This document shows positions 6,877-13,182 of a stretch of DNA of 13,182 nt, one piece after another. The position numbers and the translations under genes are program-made. The notes under the pieces were generated by a model. That model worked only from the letters and a program-made list of their open reading frames with translations. It did not search any database and was not told the origin of the DNA. The stretch is from Chloroflexota bacterium (GTDB taxonomy: Bacteria > Chloroflexota > Anaerolineae > J102), in assembly GCA_013152695.1 (NCBI GenBank), contig JAADFV010000430.1:1-13182 (forward strand). Direction: 5' to 3'. How positions within the stretch are numbered: the first letter of the stretch is position 1; each line of letters begins with the position of its first letter.

Positions 6877-8133
6877 ATGGCAAATTACTATCATCAACGT
6901 CGTGTCGTTATCACCGGCATGGGTGCCATCACGGCAGTAGGTGCCAATGCTCAAGAGACCTGGCAAAATCTTCTGGCTGGCCGTTCCGGTATCGATTATG
7001 TTACTCTTTTCGATGCCAGCCCCTATCCCACACGCATCGCTGCCGAAGTAAAAGACTGGGATCCGACTCGTTATATGGCGCGTAAAGAAGCACGGCGGAT
7101 GGCGCGCTGCTCCCAATTCGCGATAGGAGCGGCCACACAAGCCTTGGAGGACGCAGGCTTGCCAACAGACCGTGCCTTGGGTGAACGTACAGGTGTGATT
7201 ATGGGGACAGGTTTGGGTGGTTTTGATGTTTATCAAGTCGCTGTCGAAGACGCAGTTAAACGGGGATATTATCGTGTACGCCCTATGACGGCGGTAGGTG
7301 GGCTACCAAATATGCCTGCTTTCCACATCAGCCAACGTTTTGGTGCCCAGGGGCCCCTCAATACCGTCGTCACAGCCTGTGCGGCAGGGACTCAGGCCGT
7401 GGGCGAAGGTATGGAGCTCATCCGTCGCGGGGTTTCCGATCAGGTTTTAGCGGGTGGGGTGGAAGCTTTGATCGGCGACATGTTTTTCGCCGGGTTTTCC
7501 TCGATGAAGGCCATTTCCACCAGCAATGATCCCCCGGAAAAAGCCAGCCGGCCTTTCGATGCCAATCGTGACGGTTTCATCATTGGCGAAGGTGCGGCCG
7601 TGTTTGTCCTTGAAGAGCTGGATCATGCTCTAGCGCGTGGGGCCAAAATCTATGCAGAAATCTTAGGGCACTCCGCCTCCGCTGATGCTTTCCATGTCGC
7701 CGCTCCTGAACCGCACGGTCTGGGTGCTCAGCGAGCCATGCGTTGGGCCCTCGAAGATGCCGGTATTGCCCCAGAGGAGGTGGATTATATCAATGCGCAT
7801 GGGACGAGTACCTTACTCAACGACAAAACCGAAACTTATGCCATCAAGCAAGTCTTCGGCGACCATGCCTATCATCTTGCTGTCAATTCCACCAAGTCGA
7901 TGATCGGGCATTCCTTTGGCGGCGCTGGTGCCATCGAGGCTCTCGTGGTGGCGATGAGCGTCAAAGAGGATCGACTTCATCCGACCATCAATTATGAAAC
8001 ACCGGATCCTGAGTGTGACCTGGATTATGTACCCAATGTCGCGCGCGAACAGCGTGTGAATATCGCCCTCTCCAATTCATTCGGCTTGGGCGGACAAAAT
8101 GCCTGCCTGGTCGTTGCAAAATACCGGGCGTAG
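6877..8133 (+). CDS. fabF: beta-ketoacyl-ACP synthase II (FabF type)
   Basis: 418-residue condensing enzyme of type II fatty acid synthesis, joining malonyl-ACP to a growing acyl-ACP in the cytoplasm. It has the full Cys-His-His active site: Cys168 in VVTACAAGTQAVG, His308 in NAHGTST, His345 in KSMIGHSFGGAGAIEA with Lys340 nearby. Also typical are RRVVITGMGAITAVG at the N-terminus, RPFDANRDGFIIGEGAAVFVLEE, and the glycine-rich end SNSFGLGGQNACLVV. NAHGTST is followed by LLND where most FabF have PLGD, a small departure. Start ATG 6877 is set by AAAGGAG. It lies 94 bases after plsX, close enough to share a transcript, with no evident promoter or terminator between. No ACP gene is present here, so a role in bulk fatty acid synthesis rather than a specialised pathway is inferred from the plsX linkage. 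Confidence 0.93.
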   Translation: MANYYHQRRVVITGMGAITAVGANAQETWQNLLAGRSGIDYVTLFDASPYPTRIAAEVKDWDPTRYMARKEARRMARCSQFAIGAATQALEDAGLPTDRALGERTGVIMGTGLGGFDVYQVAVEDAVKRGYYRVRPMTAVGGLPNMPAFHISQRFGAQGPLNTVVTACAAGTQAVGEGMELIRRGVSDQVLAGGVEALIGDMFFAGFSSMKAISTSNDPPEKASRPFDANRDGFIIGEGAAVFVLEELDHALARGAKIYAEILGHSASADAFHVAAPEPHGLGAQRAMRWALEDAGIAPEEVDYINAHGTSTLLNDKTETYAIKQVFGDHAYHLAVNSTKSMIGHSFGGAGAIEALVVAMSVKEDRLHPTINYETPDPECDLDYVPNVAREQRVNIALSNSFGLGGQNACLVVAKYRA

Positions 8134-8184
8134 CGTTACACTTATTTTTCAACGCGGTTCATTTAGTTTTTCTACAGGAATATA

Positions 8185-8973
8185 ATGCGTACTTACGTCA
8201 ATAAAAAACATATTACACGCCGGATGACTTTTGGGCGTCGTGCCAGTTTTGCCGGTTTGATCATTCTTATGGCAGGTATGCTTGCCTCATTTTCTCCCGG
8301 TTTGATTGCAGGGTGGATCAAAAGTGGCAACAGCCTCGGCAATACTGTGTGGGCACAGTGGTTGTTGCAGGGAGGCTGGCTCGTTGTTTCATTGGTTTGC
8401 TTGTTGATTGGCTTCTTGTTAGGACAGATTGGCAATCACAATATCCGCCGATTTCAACGTTCGCCCCGACCTGATGAAGTGATCGCCAAAGCCTTGAAGG
8501 GATTCGATGATCGTAACCATCTCTATGCCTGGTCTACACCCGCAGATCTCGTATTTGTGGGACCGGCAGGGGTGTATACCATAATCACGAGAGATCTTTC
8601 GGGACAGATTACGATTCAAAATGACAGAATCAAGCAGCCTTTCAGTTGGCGAAGGATGCTTTTTGCTTTCGGTCAGGAATCTCCAGGGCTACCTGTGCAA
8701 GAGGCGGTGGAGACGGCGCAGAAGCTGGAAGCATGGCTCAATGAAGGGAGTGAGACCAAATTACCAGTGGAAGTCCGGCCTTTGGTAGTGTTCACCAATG
8801 ACAAAGCAGAACTCGACATCCAAAGTGCTTCGGCACCCGTTCTTCATTACAAGCAGCTCAAACAATATCTTCGGAATCAGCTCCGTGGTACCTCGATATC
8901 GAAGGATGTACTCAAGGCGGTCATCGAGAAACTCGATCAGGAAGCAGAACGGCGCGGTGCCGTTTTGGATTAG
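8185..8973 (+). CDS. membrane-anchored NERD-like protein
   Basis: 262-residue protein with a basic N-terminus, two membrane helices (about 21-44 and 58-83) and a cytoplasmic C-terminal domain. Residues 118-150 resemble the NERD (nuclease-related) core: TPADLVFVGPAGVYTIIT, then LSGQITIQNDRI. A later stretch VEVRPLVVFTNDKAELDIQ (196-214) fits the following NERD strand, and HYKQLKQYLRNQL the closing helix. Where NERD domains usually show a Glu-x-Lys catalytic motif after the GVYVI strand, this protein has ITRD, so nuclease activity is doubtful. ATG 8185 is preceded by AGGAA at a short 4-base spacing. It lies 51 bases after fabF and may be read with it. It ends just before a strong terminator. 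The NERD assignment is by motif pattern only; a generic two-helix membrane protein is the alternative. Confidence 0.6.
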   Translation: MRTYVNKKHITRRMTFGRRASFAGLIILMAGMLASFSPGLIAGWIKSGNSLGNTVWAQWLLQGGWLVVSLVCLLIGFLLGQIGNHNIRRFQRSPRPDEVIAKALKGFDDRNHLYAWSTPADLVFVGPAGVYTIITRDLSGQITIQNDRIKQPFSWRRMLFAFGQESPGLPVQEAVETAQKLEAWLNEGSETKLPVEVRPLVVFTNDKAELDIQSASAPVLHYKQLKQYLRNQLRGTSISKDVLKAVIEKLDQEAERRGAVLD

Positions 8974-8991
8974 GAAAGGATACAAAGAAAG

Positions 8992-9030
8992 AAAAAGCCC
9001 CCAGCGCTGTGAGGCGACTGGGGGCTTTTT
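8992..9030. terminator. bidirectional intrinsic terminator between convergent genes
   Basis: Inverted repeat AAAAAGCCCCCAG / CTGGGGGCTTTTT (13 bp) around a 13-base loop that can itself pair CGC with GCG. It is symmetrical: GC-rich stem, five A before and five T after, so it gives a U-tract on both strands. It lies 18 bases after the NERD-like stop (plus) and 22 bases after the stop of the cNMP-domain protein (minus). Confidence 0.93.
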
Positions 9031-9052
9031 GTTGCTGTGTAGAGAACCGGGT

Positions 9053-11677
9053 TTAGTAGTTCTTGCGGAAGACGACCTCGAAGGAGTTGTGGAAGAGGGT
9101 GTTGCCACCGCCTCCTTGAGGACACTGGGCTTCGTCGGTGAAGTTGGAGTGCAAGGGTATGGCAATGTCGGTGCTGGCAGGGTTGACGCCATCGTTCGAG
9201 ACGTAAACCATGTATTCCGCCTGTTTGTACATGACGAAATCAGCACGGCCATCTTGTCGTTCTAGAAGCCAGTAGTCTTTATTCTCGGTCTGTTTCTTAT
9301 CCAGAACCTGGCTGGCATTGTTGGCCGGTGCCTGGATAAGCCATACGCCATTGACGCCATTACCGGCGGCATCGACAACACGAATGTAAATATCGTGTTT
9401 GCCACGATTCTCGCAGGGGCTGAGGCGACGCATGGTGACAAGACTGTATTGCACGGCGGGTTTCGGTGTTGCTGTCGGTGCCACGGCGGCGGCACGCACA
9501 CGTGGGCGTGGTGTGGCCGTGGGAGGTAGCGGTGTATTGGTGGGCGTTGCCGTAGCAGTAGGCGTGTCGGTCGGAGTCGCGGTCGGCGTGGGCGTATCGG
9601 TGGGAGTGGGGGTCAGCGTCGGGGTGTCGGTGGGAATAGGTGTCAGCGTCGGCGCCTGGGTGTAGGTGGCTGTTGTTGCCGGAACCTTAACATTGGTGGA
9701 ACGGCGAGCCAGGGCTACAGCGACGGGCGCCAGACTGTCACTGGCTGAGGCCACGGCCAGGCGAGGTGCTTCCAATGAAGTGCTATCAGCCGAGGATGTC
9801 TGCAAGGCATTCACGACGGTAGCAGGAAGAGCGACGCCGATTAACCAGGACAAAAGCAGGATCAGGAGGACGAGACTTACTTTTGCACTCCGCGACAACC
9901 CCCGATACCACAGGGCCAGTGATTCGAAAAGTCCTGGCTTTCGTGTTACCACAGGGATGGCTTGCGGTTGGCGAACGCGGCGGGTGGGGGTTGGGGCCGT
10001 GGAGGCCGCAGGACGGGGTGCAGTTGCCGTTGTTGCGGCCGGCGTTGCTTCTGTACTGACCGTTTCTGTTTTCTGGACAGGAGGCCGAAAAACGCGACGG
10101 CTCAATTCGCGACCGAGGTTGAGTCCCATGATGGGATATTTCAACATCAGATGCTCGAAAGCCTCTCGGCTCAATTGCCATAATTCGACATCAGTACGAG
10201 CGCGGGCGCCATCCTGGTGGGCTTCGCTATTGAGCAAGGCAGATTCGCCGAAGAAATCGCCGGCCCGGAGGTCTGCAACCCAACCTTGGGCACCGATGAG
10301 TTCCACTTCACCTTTTTCGATGAGGTGGAGACGATCACCGGGGCTGCCTTTGCTGTAAATGACCTCACCGCTACGATAACGTGCGGGCAGTAGCTGTTCT
10401 GCTACTTCTTCAAGTTGTTCGGTGCTGAAACCGTTGAAGAGGTTGATAGGCCGTAGATGCCGATCGGCAAAGTTGCCTCCTGCCTGGCCCAGTCGTTCTT
10501 GTAGCAGTTGACTGAGGGCCTGGCCTAAAGCGGGATAGGCCGCGACCAGTTGGTCGAAGTCTCGGCGATAGAGAACCCACAGATTCGTGTCCTCGATCGC
10601 CCGTGCTCCTGTGGTACGGCTACGCCCCGTGAGCAGAGCCATCTCCCCGAAGAAGCCGCCAGCGCCAATGCGGGCCAAGACTTCACCGTTACGGGTCGCA
10701 CTGCTGACGATTTCGATGCGGCCGGAATCTACGAGATAGAGAGCATCACCGATGTCGCCTTCTTGATAGACGATTTGATGGGCAGCAACAGGTTTGAGCA
10801 GTAATCGCTGCGCTGCTTCCTCGAGAACTTCGTCATCAGCGTCGGCAAAGATCGGTAGAGCCCGTAGACGTTCGAGGGCAAGTTTGCGGTCGGCTGCCGT
10901 GAGCGGCGAATGCTGCTGTTGGCCGAGTCGTGCCCGTAGATCGGGATCGGTGCTGGTGAGAGCTTCGAAGTCGCTGCGAGATAACTCCCAGGCCAGGGTT
11001 TCGGTCACTGCACGAGCACTGTCGAAATGAGCCTTGTTGGCGAGAAGTGCCAACAGACCCAAAACCTCACCCTGGCCGACTTCGATGTAATGGTCTTGTT
11101 TTTGCACACGAACAAGCCCATCTTCAAGAATGAAAAGTCCTTCCACAGGATCGCCGGCCTCGAAGAGAGGCTGGTCGGCGTGGAAGGATGCCAGAGAGAG
11201 GTGGCTCGCAATCTGAGCGAGTTCATCATCGCTGAGACTCTCGAAGACGCTACTTCGTCGTAACCGTATATCGCGCAAATAGGAAACCATTTGCACGATC
11301 CGTTCACCAAAGCGTCGTGAGAGTTTGACCCCGATAGCAGGGTTTTGCTGGATAAGCTCTTCCAGATCGTGCCGGGATAAGGTTAGCACACTGGTGTCGC
11401 TTGTTGCGCGGGCGCTTACACTATGTTCGCGCCCTTGGAACAGGTCTGCCTCGCCAAAAATGGCGCCGATGCCCAAAGTGGCCAGGGATACCGGGCCAAC
11501 ACTGAGACTTACACCCCCATGCTCGATGATGTAAAGAGCTTGACTGACGCTGCCTTCGCTAAAGATGTTTTCATTGGCGGCAAATTGCTGCCGATGAAGA
11601 TGTTCGGCGAGGATGGACAGTTCTTGGGTGGTAAAATCGGCAAAGAGGGAGGCACGTTCCAAAAGGTCCGTGTTCAC
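9053..11677 (-). CDS. transmembrane protein with four cyclic-nucleotide-binding-like domains and an external C-terminal domain
   Basis: 874 residues. Four cNMP-binding (Crp/PKA-R fold) domains lie at about 6-135, 140-255, 275-395 and 408-530, each with the beta-barrel pattern and a short phosphate-binding cassette. A basic/Ala-Pro-rich link follows, then one membrane helix at 600-622 (VSLVLLILLLSWLIGVALPA). Outside are a Thr-Pro stalk (671-740) and a 130-residue beta-rich domain with only two cysteines (Cys755 and Cys852), a likely disulfide. Only domain 3 keeps both cassette residues (Glu345, Arg354); domains 1, 2 and 4 have His85, His217 and His487 in place of Arg, and domain 2 also lacks the Glu. 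There is no enzyme or DNA-binding domain. The start is GTG 11677, chosen for GGAGGT 9 bases upstream; an ATG at 11713 would add 12 residues but has no such site. Function unknown: a ligand-sensing envelope protein is inferred. Confidence 0.88.
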   Translation of the reverse strand: MNTDLLERASLFADFTTQELSILAEHLHRQQFAANENIFSEGSVSQALYIIEHGGVSLSVGPVSLATLGIGAIFGEADLFQGREHSVSARATSDTSVLTLSRHDLEELIQQNPAIGVKLSRRFGERIVQMVSYLRDIRLRRSSVFESLSDDELAQIASHLSLASFHADQPLFEAGDPVEGLFILEDGLVRVQKQDHYIEVGQGEVLGLLALLANKAHFDSARAVTETLAWELSRSDFEALTSTDPDLRARLGQQQHSPLTAADRKLALERLRALPIFADADDEVLEEAAQRLLLKPVAAHQIVYQEGDIGDALYLVDSGRIEIVSSATRNGEVLARIGAGGFFGEMALLTGRSRTTGARAIEDTNLWVLYRRDFDQLVAAYPALGQALSQLLQERLGQAGGNFADRHLRPINLFNGFSTEQLEEVAEQLLPARYRSGEVIYSKGSPGDRLHLIEKGEVELIGAQGWVADLRAGDFFGESALLNSEAHQDGARARTDVELWQLSREAFEHLMLKYPIMGLNLGRELSRRVFRPPVQKTETVSTEATPAATTATAPRPAASTAPTPTRRVRQPQAIPVVTRKPGLFESLALWYRGLSRSAKVSLVLLILLLSWLIGVALPATVVNALQTSSADSTSLEAPRLAVASASDSLAPVAVALARRSTNVKVPATTATYTQAPTLTPIPTDTPTLTPTPTDTPTPTATPTDTPTATATPTNTPLPPTATPRPRVRAAAVAPTATPKPAVQYSLVTMRRLSPCENRGKHDIYIRVVDAAGNGVNGVWLIQAPANNASQVLDKKQTENKDYWLLERQDGRADFVMYKQAEYMVYVSNDGVNPASTDIAIPLHSNFTDEAQCPQGGGGNTLFHNSFEVVFRKNY
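9458..9667 (-). repeat. Thr-Pro stalk-coding repeat (cNMP-domain protein)
   Basis: Tandem imperfect repeats encoding residues 671-740, with core units TPTDTPT and TATPT. It is the longest and most regular of the three Thr-Pro tracts in the window. The opposite strand reads as an open Gly-Val-Ser repeat frame, an artefact of the codon pattern. Such tracts can change length by slippage. Confidence 0.75.
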
Positions 11678-11686
11678 TGAGTTTGT

Positions 11687-11692
11687 ACCTCC
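11687..11692 (-). promoter_or_regulatory. ribosome binding site GGAGGT that fixes the GTG start at 11677
   Basis: Strong GGAGGT on the minus strand, 9 bases before GTG 11677. It sits inside the reading frame that an ATG at 11713 would open, and supports the shorter protein beginning VNTDLLERASLF, which is where the first cNMP-binding fold begins. Confidence 0.8.
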
Positions 11693-11740
11693 ATACTTTA
11701 TGGTGCAAGCCATCCCGAAGGACGGGCGTGAACCAGGATC

Positions 11741-11784
11741 AATGCCCCAGAAGAGGCATTACAAAAGCGCCGAGACGCTTTTTT
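11741..11784 (-). terminator. tandem hairpins, candidate terminator after the ILEI-domain gene
   Basis: Two inverted repeats lie in the 198-base gap between the minus-strand genes: AAAAGCG/CGCTTTT with a 6-base loop (11763-11782) and AATGCC/GGCATT with an 8-base loop (11741-11760). The first has six T on the plus strand but only four T followed by G on the minus strand. As a terminator for the upstream minus-strand gene it is therefore moderate at best. It may instead leave partial read-through into the cNMP-domain gene. I find no convincing promoter in this gap. Confidence 0.4.
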
Positions 11785-11875
11785 GAAAAATCGAACCCTA
11801 TAAGGATACAGCAAAACTAACATTTCTTCCAAAATCCTGCATAAATGCCTCCACCGCTATGCGAGAGCATCGTTT

Positions 11876-13182
11876 TTAGTCGATCTGTAGCCAGTCGAAA
11901 GCCGCGGCCAGGCTGCGAAAATCGCCAGCGACACGTAAATAAGCGTCATCTGTGCCTACGATCTCTGCCGCTGCCCCTAGTCCTGGGCCCGGAGCAACCT
12001 CTGCTTCCTTCCCAGAACCAACAATCCCCACCAGGGCATGGGCACGTTGGCGCAGTTGATCTGGTGTCTGGATGCCGGAGCCCAAGCGCTGTAAAGCTCG
12101 GATGAGTTCCTCCGAAACATAAGCACCGCTGCCCTCACGCGTCGCGAGGATGACCAGACGTCCTTCCGGTAACTGGTTGAGATAACGCACAAGACGCTCT
12201 ACTTCGAAGGCATTGGCCACCGTATCAAAACCCTCTTGATCCAGAATTTCGCCCGTGCGGGCGTCAAGTACTGTGACATTGTACCCGCGGCGGCCAAAGG
12301 AAGCAGGTGTTTCGCCTCCTTCGGCGTCGAAAAGGGTGATAAAGGCCTGCTTGAAGCTGTGGATTTCGATATTGACGGGTGCTTGCACCCCTGTGCGGCC
12401 AATGAGGGCCTGATTGAGGACAACTCGTGGGCTATCAGTGCGGCTGAAATCAAAGCGAAGATGGTTCATTCCTGCTCGAGGCTGCAATGTCAGAGTATAC
12501 TCCTGCCAGCTGGGTGTCATCTCCGTACGGAAAACTCGAACGCCGTTGAGAAAGATGCTCAGTGTCTGAGCTGGAGCTTCGGGCCAAACGAAAGGCATGG
12601 CGCGTAGCTTCAACTGGCGGGGCGCAGTATCCTCACTGCGAAACAGCACTTGGGCCTGACGCTTGAGCGCCCAAATACCTGAGGCCCCACCCACATCGGG
12701 CTCATCCTCACCCCAGCCGGCACCGCGCCAGGCATCTGTATTCATCGTACCAAAATCGAGATAAAGGGGTAGCGGTGATGCTGGCTCGACGCCATAAATA
12801 CGAATCGTGCCATCGTCTAAAATAGGTTGGGCACTGTGGGGAATGAGGTCTAGGGCTAGTTGCTGGCTGGCCTGCCAGGTATCGGCATAGGGTAAGCGGC
12901 CGGGCACCGGCGGTAAAAGGAGCAAATAACGCACTCCCCACAAGCTGACCAGATCATCAACCTGGCCCCGCGCTGCCTCCAGCATCTCCGCCGTCACCTC
13001 ATCCCCGAACTCAGTACGGGTAATCGCCTGCACCAAGGGTAAACGCCGGAAATAATCGAACTTGATGCTGGGGTTACGAGAGGTATTTCCAGAAAGAATC
13101 GGCTTTTGATGCGCCGTCATGTAATATTGGGCCTGTGTGCGCTCCGCGCCCAGCACGCCAAAGCTATTGCGCCACCCCATGG
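11876..13182 (-). CDS. C-terminal part of a large envelope protein with an ILEI/FAM3-like domain (N-terminus off the right edge)
   Basis: The frame is open to the window edge; 434 residues are visible counted from an ATG at 13180 that is very probably internal. The first part (HQKPILSGNTSRNPSIKF at 24-41, then LWGVRYLLLLPP at 80-91) resembles the external region after the membrane helices of YfhO- or glycosyltransferase-like proteins, where a conserved His-x-Lys/Arg-Pro-x-x-x-Gly segment is common. Residues 138-265 look like a beta-sandwich, with LSIFLNGVRVF and EYTLTLQPRAGMNHLRFDF. Residues 273-400 match the ILEI/PANDER (FAM3-type) pattern: GYNVTVLDARTGEILDQEGFDT, then EVERLVRYLNQLPEGRLVILAT, EELIRALQRLGS, and HALVGIVGSG. 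A short tail follows. No membrane helix is visible in this portion. A role in surface glycan transfer or lipid-linked sugar handling is conceivable, but the part that would show it is outside the window. Confidence 0.7.
   Translation of the reverse strand, partial: MGWRNSFGVLGAERTQAQYYMTAHQKPILSGNTSRNPSIKFDYFRRLPLVQAITRTEFGDEVTAEMLEAARGQVDDLVSLWGVRYLLLLPPVPGRLPYADTWQASQQLALDLIPHSAQPILDDGTIRIYGVEPASPLPLYLDFGTMNTDAWRGAGWGEDEPDVGGASGIWALKRQAQVLFRSEDTAPRQLKLRAMPFVWPEAPAQTLSIFLNGVRVFRTEMTPSWQEYTLTLQPRAGMNHLRFDFSRTDSPRVVLNQALIGRTGVQAPVNIEIHSFKQAFITLFDAEGGETPASFGRRGYNVTVLDARTGEILDQEGFDTVANAFEVERLVRYLNQLPEGRLVILATREGSGAYVSEELIRALQRLGSGIQTPDQLRQRAHALVGIVGSGKEAEVAPGPGLGAAAEIVGTDDAYLRVAGDFRSLAAAFDWLQID

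Noticed and set aside
8181..8186. TATAAT just before the NERD-like start codon
   Set aside because: It overlaps the ATG, so transcription would start inside the gene, and no -35 is seen at the right distance.
9458..9667. Repeat tract considered as a CRISPR-like array
   Set aside because: The units are short, imperfect, contiguous and in frame with a protein; there are no spacers of even length and no cas genes.
9399..10358. Two plus-strand open frames, the first a Gly-Val-Ser repeat protein
   Set aside because: They mirror the Thr-Pro stalk and neighbouring region of the cNMP-domain gene; the repeat is a by-product of its codons.

Overview
The window looks like chromosomal DNA from a Chloroflexota bacterium, probably of the Anaerolineae/Caldilineae type. 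This is inferred from protein style, not from a marker gene. The signs are Thr-Pro-rich linkers on three surface proteins, a LysM plus LasA-type M23 lipoprotein, a Ser/Thr kinase with a TolB-like propeller, an ILEI-domain membrane protein, and a mixture of genes with and without Shine-Dalgarno sites. I see no mobile element, CRISPR array, rRNA or sign of recent transfer. No stretch longer than 300 bases lacks a gene.

Layout. Positions 1-1148 (minus) hold the N-terminal 382 residues of a secreted LysM/M23 lipoprotein that runs off the left edge. Divergent from it, 1264-1686 (plus) encodes a small flavin/F420 split-barrel protein. Next, 1884-4445 (plus) is a tight two-gene unit: an RmlC-like cupin epimerase and a one-pass Ser/Thr kinase with a beta-propeller outside the cell. 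At 4583-4748 (minus) is a complete tRNA-Leu(GAG) transcription unit with consensus promoter, encoded CCA and intrinsic terminator. Its -35 box overlaps the -35 of a promoter facing the other way, which probably drives the lipid cluster at 4914-8133: DegV/FakB-like fatty-acid binder, PlsX, and a FabF-type ketoacyl-ACP synthase. A membrane-anchored NERD-like protein (8185-8973) follows and ends at a strong two-way terminator.

The right third is on the minus strand. It holds an 874-residue protein with four cyclic-nucleotide-binding-like domains in the cytoplasm, one membrane helix, a Thr-Pro stalk and an external two-cysteine domain (9053-11677). Upstream of it is the C-terminal part of a large envelope protein with an ILEI/FAM3-like domain (11876 to the right edge).

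How the genes fit together. DegV, PlsX and FabF all concern acyl chains for phospholipid synthesis: chain elongation, acyl-phosphate formation and fatty-acid binding. The remaining proteins mostly concern the cell envelope and signalling across it. The most unusual item is the four-domain cNMP-type protein: three of its four phosphate-binding cassettes carry His where the family has Arg, and its output appears to lie outside the cell.
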